Part shown: piece after piece, positions 5,379 through 6,335 of the stretch
Position numbering within the stretch: the first letter of the stretch is position 1
How the letters are laid out: the number at the start of each line of letters is the position of its first letter
From: Syntrophomonadaceae bacterium
GTDB taxonomy: Bacteria; Bacillota_D; Dethiobacteria; DTU022
Direction: 5' to 3'
Length of the DNA: 6,335 nt
NCBI GenBank assembly: GCA_003562605.1
Contig: PWUG01000079.1
Coordinates: 1-6,335 of the forward strand
Position numbers and translations under genes: made by a program
Notes under the pieces: generated by a model
Database searches by the model: none
What the model was told of the DNA's origin: nothing
Seen by the model: only the letters and a program-made list of their open reading frames with translations

Positions 5379-6335
5379 TGAGTTTTCCCCCCGGTATCTG
5401 CAGGATTTACAGCGTTGATGCCGCCTTTAATGTAAGCCTCTGTATCCTGCAGCAGGCGCAAGTTTTCCGGACGTTTGCGAACAGCAATGCGGAAAAACCG
5501 CCGATCAAGGCTGCAAAAATTATCCGCACGCCGGATCAATAATCCCCTTCGGGCCAGGTAATCCTGGTATTCGGCTACATTAAAAACAGGATTAAGCCCA
5601 CGCAGGAGCAGATAGTTGGCTGATCCTTCATACACATGAAATGCGCCTGTTTCACGAAAACGCCTGGTCAGGAATTTGCGTTCTTTTTCGATCAAGGCGA
5701 GGCTTTTTTCCAGGTAACTCTTTCTTCCCAGGCAATAGATCCCGGCTTTCTGGGCCAGGATATTGACCCTCCAGGGATCCCCCCAGCGAGTAATCTCGCC
5801 CACATGTTCCGGTGGTCCTATGGCACATCCAAGGCGTAGACCGGGCAGGCTCCAGACCTTGGTCAGGGAAGTAACCACCCAGAGGTGTCCGCTCCGAAGG
5901 TCTCGCATACTTTCCTCGGGGCGCCCGGTCAGGGGGATAAAACTTTCATCAATTAATACAGTTGCTCCCCGTTCGGATGCAGCCTCAACAAGATTTGTAA
6001 GATCGCTGCGTGTGCTGAGCATGCCGGTGGGGTTGTTCGGGTTGCAAAAAACCAACAGATCTCCCTGTTCAAGGTTACAGCCCAGGGAAGCAAAATTAAT
6101 TTCTTTTCCCGGGGGGAGAAAGTAACGATCTACCCGGGCACCAGCCAAGACAGCGGCCCTTTCGTACTCGGAAAAAGAGGGGGCCGGAACAAAAACCTTT
6201 CCCGGACGCCGCCAAAGGAGGAGCAGGTGAATTAATTCGTTGGCCCCGTTGCCAATCAATAAACACTCTAACGGCACATTCATAAATAGGGCCAGCTTTT
6301 CACGCAGTTCACGGGCCTGGGGCGAAGGGTATGAT
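5375..6335 (-). CDS. cobD: Threonine-phosphate decarboxylase CobD, 5' end outside window
   Basis: This is a PLP-dependent aminotransferase-fold enzyme of the CobD/HisC group. CobD decarboxylates L-threonine O-3-phosphate to (R)-1-amino-2-propanol O-2-phosphate, the linker that CbiB attaches to cobyric acid. Numbering from the Met codon at 6283: 'GNGANELI' (11-18) begins the cofactor site, 'NPNNPTG' (81-87) and 'IDESFIPL' (111-118) follow, the PLP lysine is Lys142 in 'SLTKVWSLPGLRLG', and 'FRIAVRKRPEN' (264-274) holds the substrate-carboxylate arginine region. The Met at 6283 is internal: the frame stays open to the window edge and reads '...SYPSPQARELREKLALF' before it, as in CobD and HisC relatives, so the N terminus is missing. 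HisC is the main alternative; the ATGA overlap with cobQ decides for CobD. Note the naming clash: Pseudomonas denitrificans CobC is this enzyme, and its CobD is CbiB. Confidence 0.92.
   Translation of the reverse strand, partial: SYPSPQARELREKLALFMNVPLECLLIGNGANELIHLLLLWRRPGKVFVPAPSFSEYERAAVLAGARVDRYFLPPGKEINFASLGCNLEQGDLLVFCNPNNPTGMLSTRSDLTNLVEAASERGATVLIDESFIPLTGRPEESMRDLRSGHLWVVTSLTKVWSLPGLRLGCAIGPPEHVGEITRWGDPWRVNILAQKAGIYCLGRKSYLEKSLALIEKERKFLTRRFRETGAFHVYEGSANYLLLRGLNPVFNVAEYQDYLARRGLLIRRADNFCSLDRRFFRIAVRKRPENLRLLQDTEAYIKGGINAVNPADTGGKTQ

Noticed and set aside
6281..6283. Start of cobD at the Met codon at 6283.
   Set aside because: The same frame stays open to the window edge and encodes sequence expected just before the GNGANELI motif, so this Met is internal.

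Overview
The window reads as bacterial chromosome, most likely from an anaerobic member of the Bacillota (Clostridia / Peptococcaceae-like). This is an inference from strong AGGAGG-type ribosome binding sites, AT-rich gaps between genes of moderate G+C, a PucR-type regulator, and the style of the cobalamin genes. It is not a taxonomic identification. Nearly everything lies on the minus strand. The only plus-strand gene is the 3' end of a regulator at the left edge.

Layout from left to right: (1) 1-359, plus strand, C-terminal part of a PucR/CdaR-type transcriptional regulator cut by the window edge. (2) 372-1145, minus, a zinc-ribbon plus RDD-domain membrane protein convergent with it. (3) A 124-bp AT-rich gap with a perfect 16-bp palindrome. 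(4) 1270-3688, minus, a tight three-gene block read cobT > cobC > Dph6-like ATPase (3-bp gap, then 11-bp overlap). (5) A 169-bp AT-rich gap with several small inverted and direct repeats but no recognisable cobalamin riboswitch. (6) 3858-6335, minus, cobD > cobQ with a 4-bp ATGA overlap. cobD runs off the right edge.

The cobalamin genes cover the late part of adenosylcobamide synthesis. CobQ amidates the corrin ring to adenosylcobyric acid. CobD makes the aminopropanol phosphate linker from threonine phosphate. CobT activates the lower-ligand base to its alpha-ribotide. CobC is the matching phosphatase. CbiB, CobU/CobP and CobS, which are needed to join these products, are not in the window. 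They may lie to the right, upstream of cobD, or elsewhere.

The least explained gene is the Dph6-like ATPase translationally coupled to cobC. Its eukaryotic and archaeal relatives finish diphthamide on EF-2, a modification bacteria do not have, so its substrate here is unknown and its position suggests a link to cobamide metabolism. I found no RNA genes, insertion sequences, CRISPR arrays, attachment sites or replication origins, and no clear evidence of a wholly new system.
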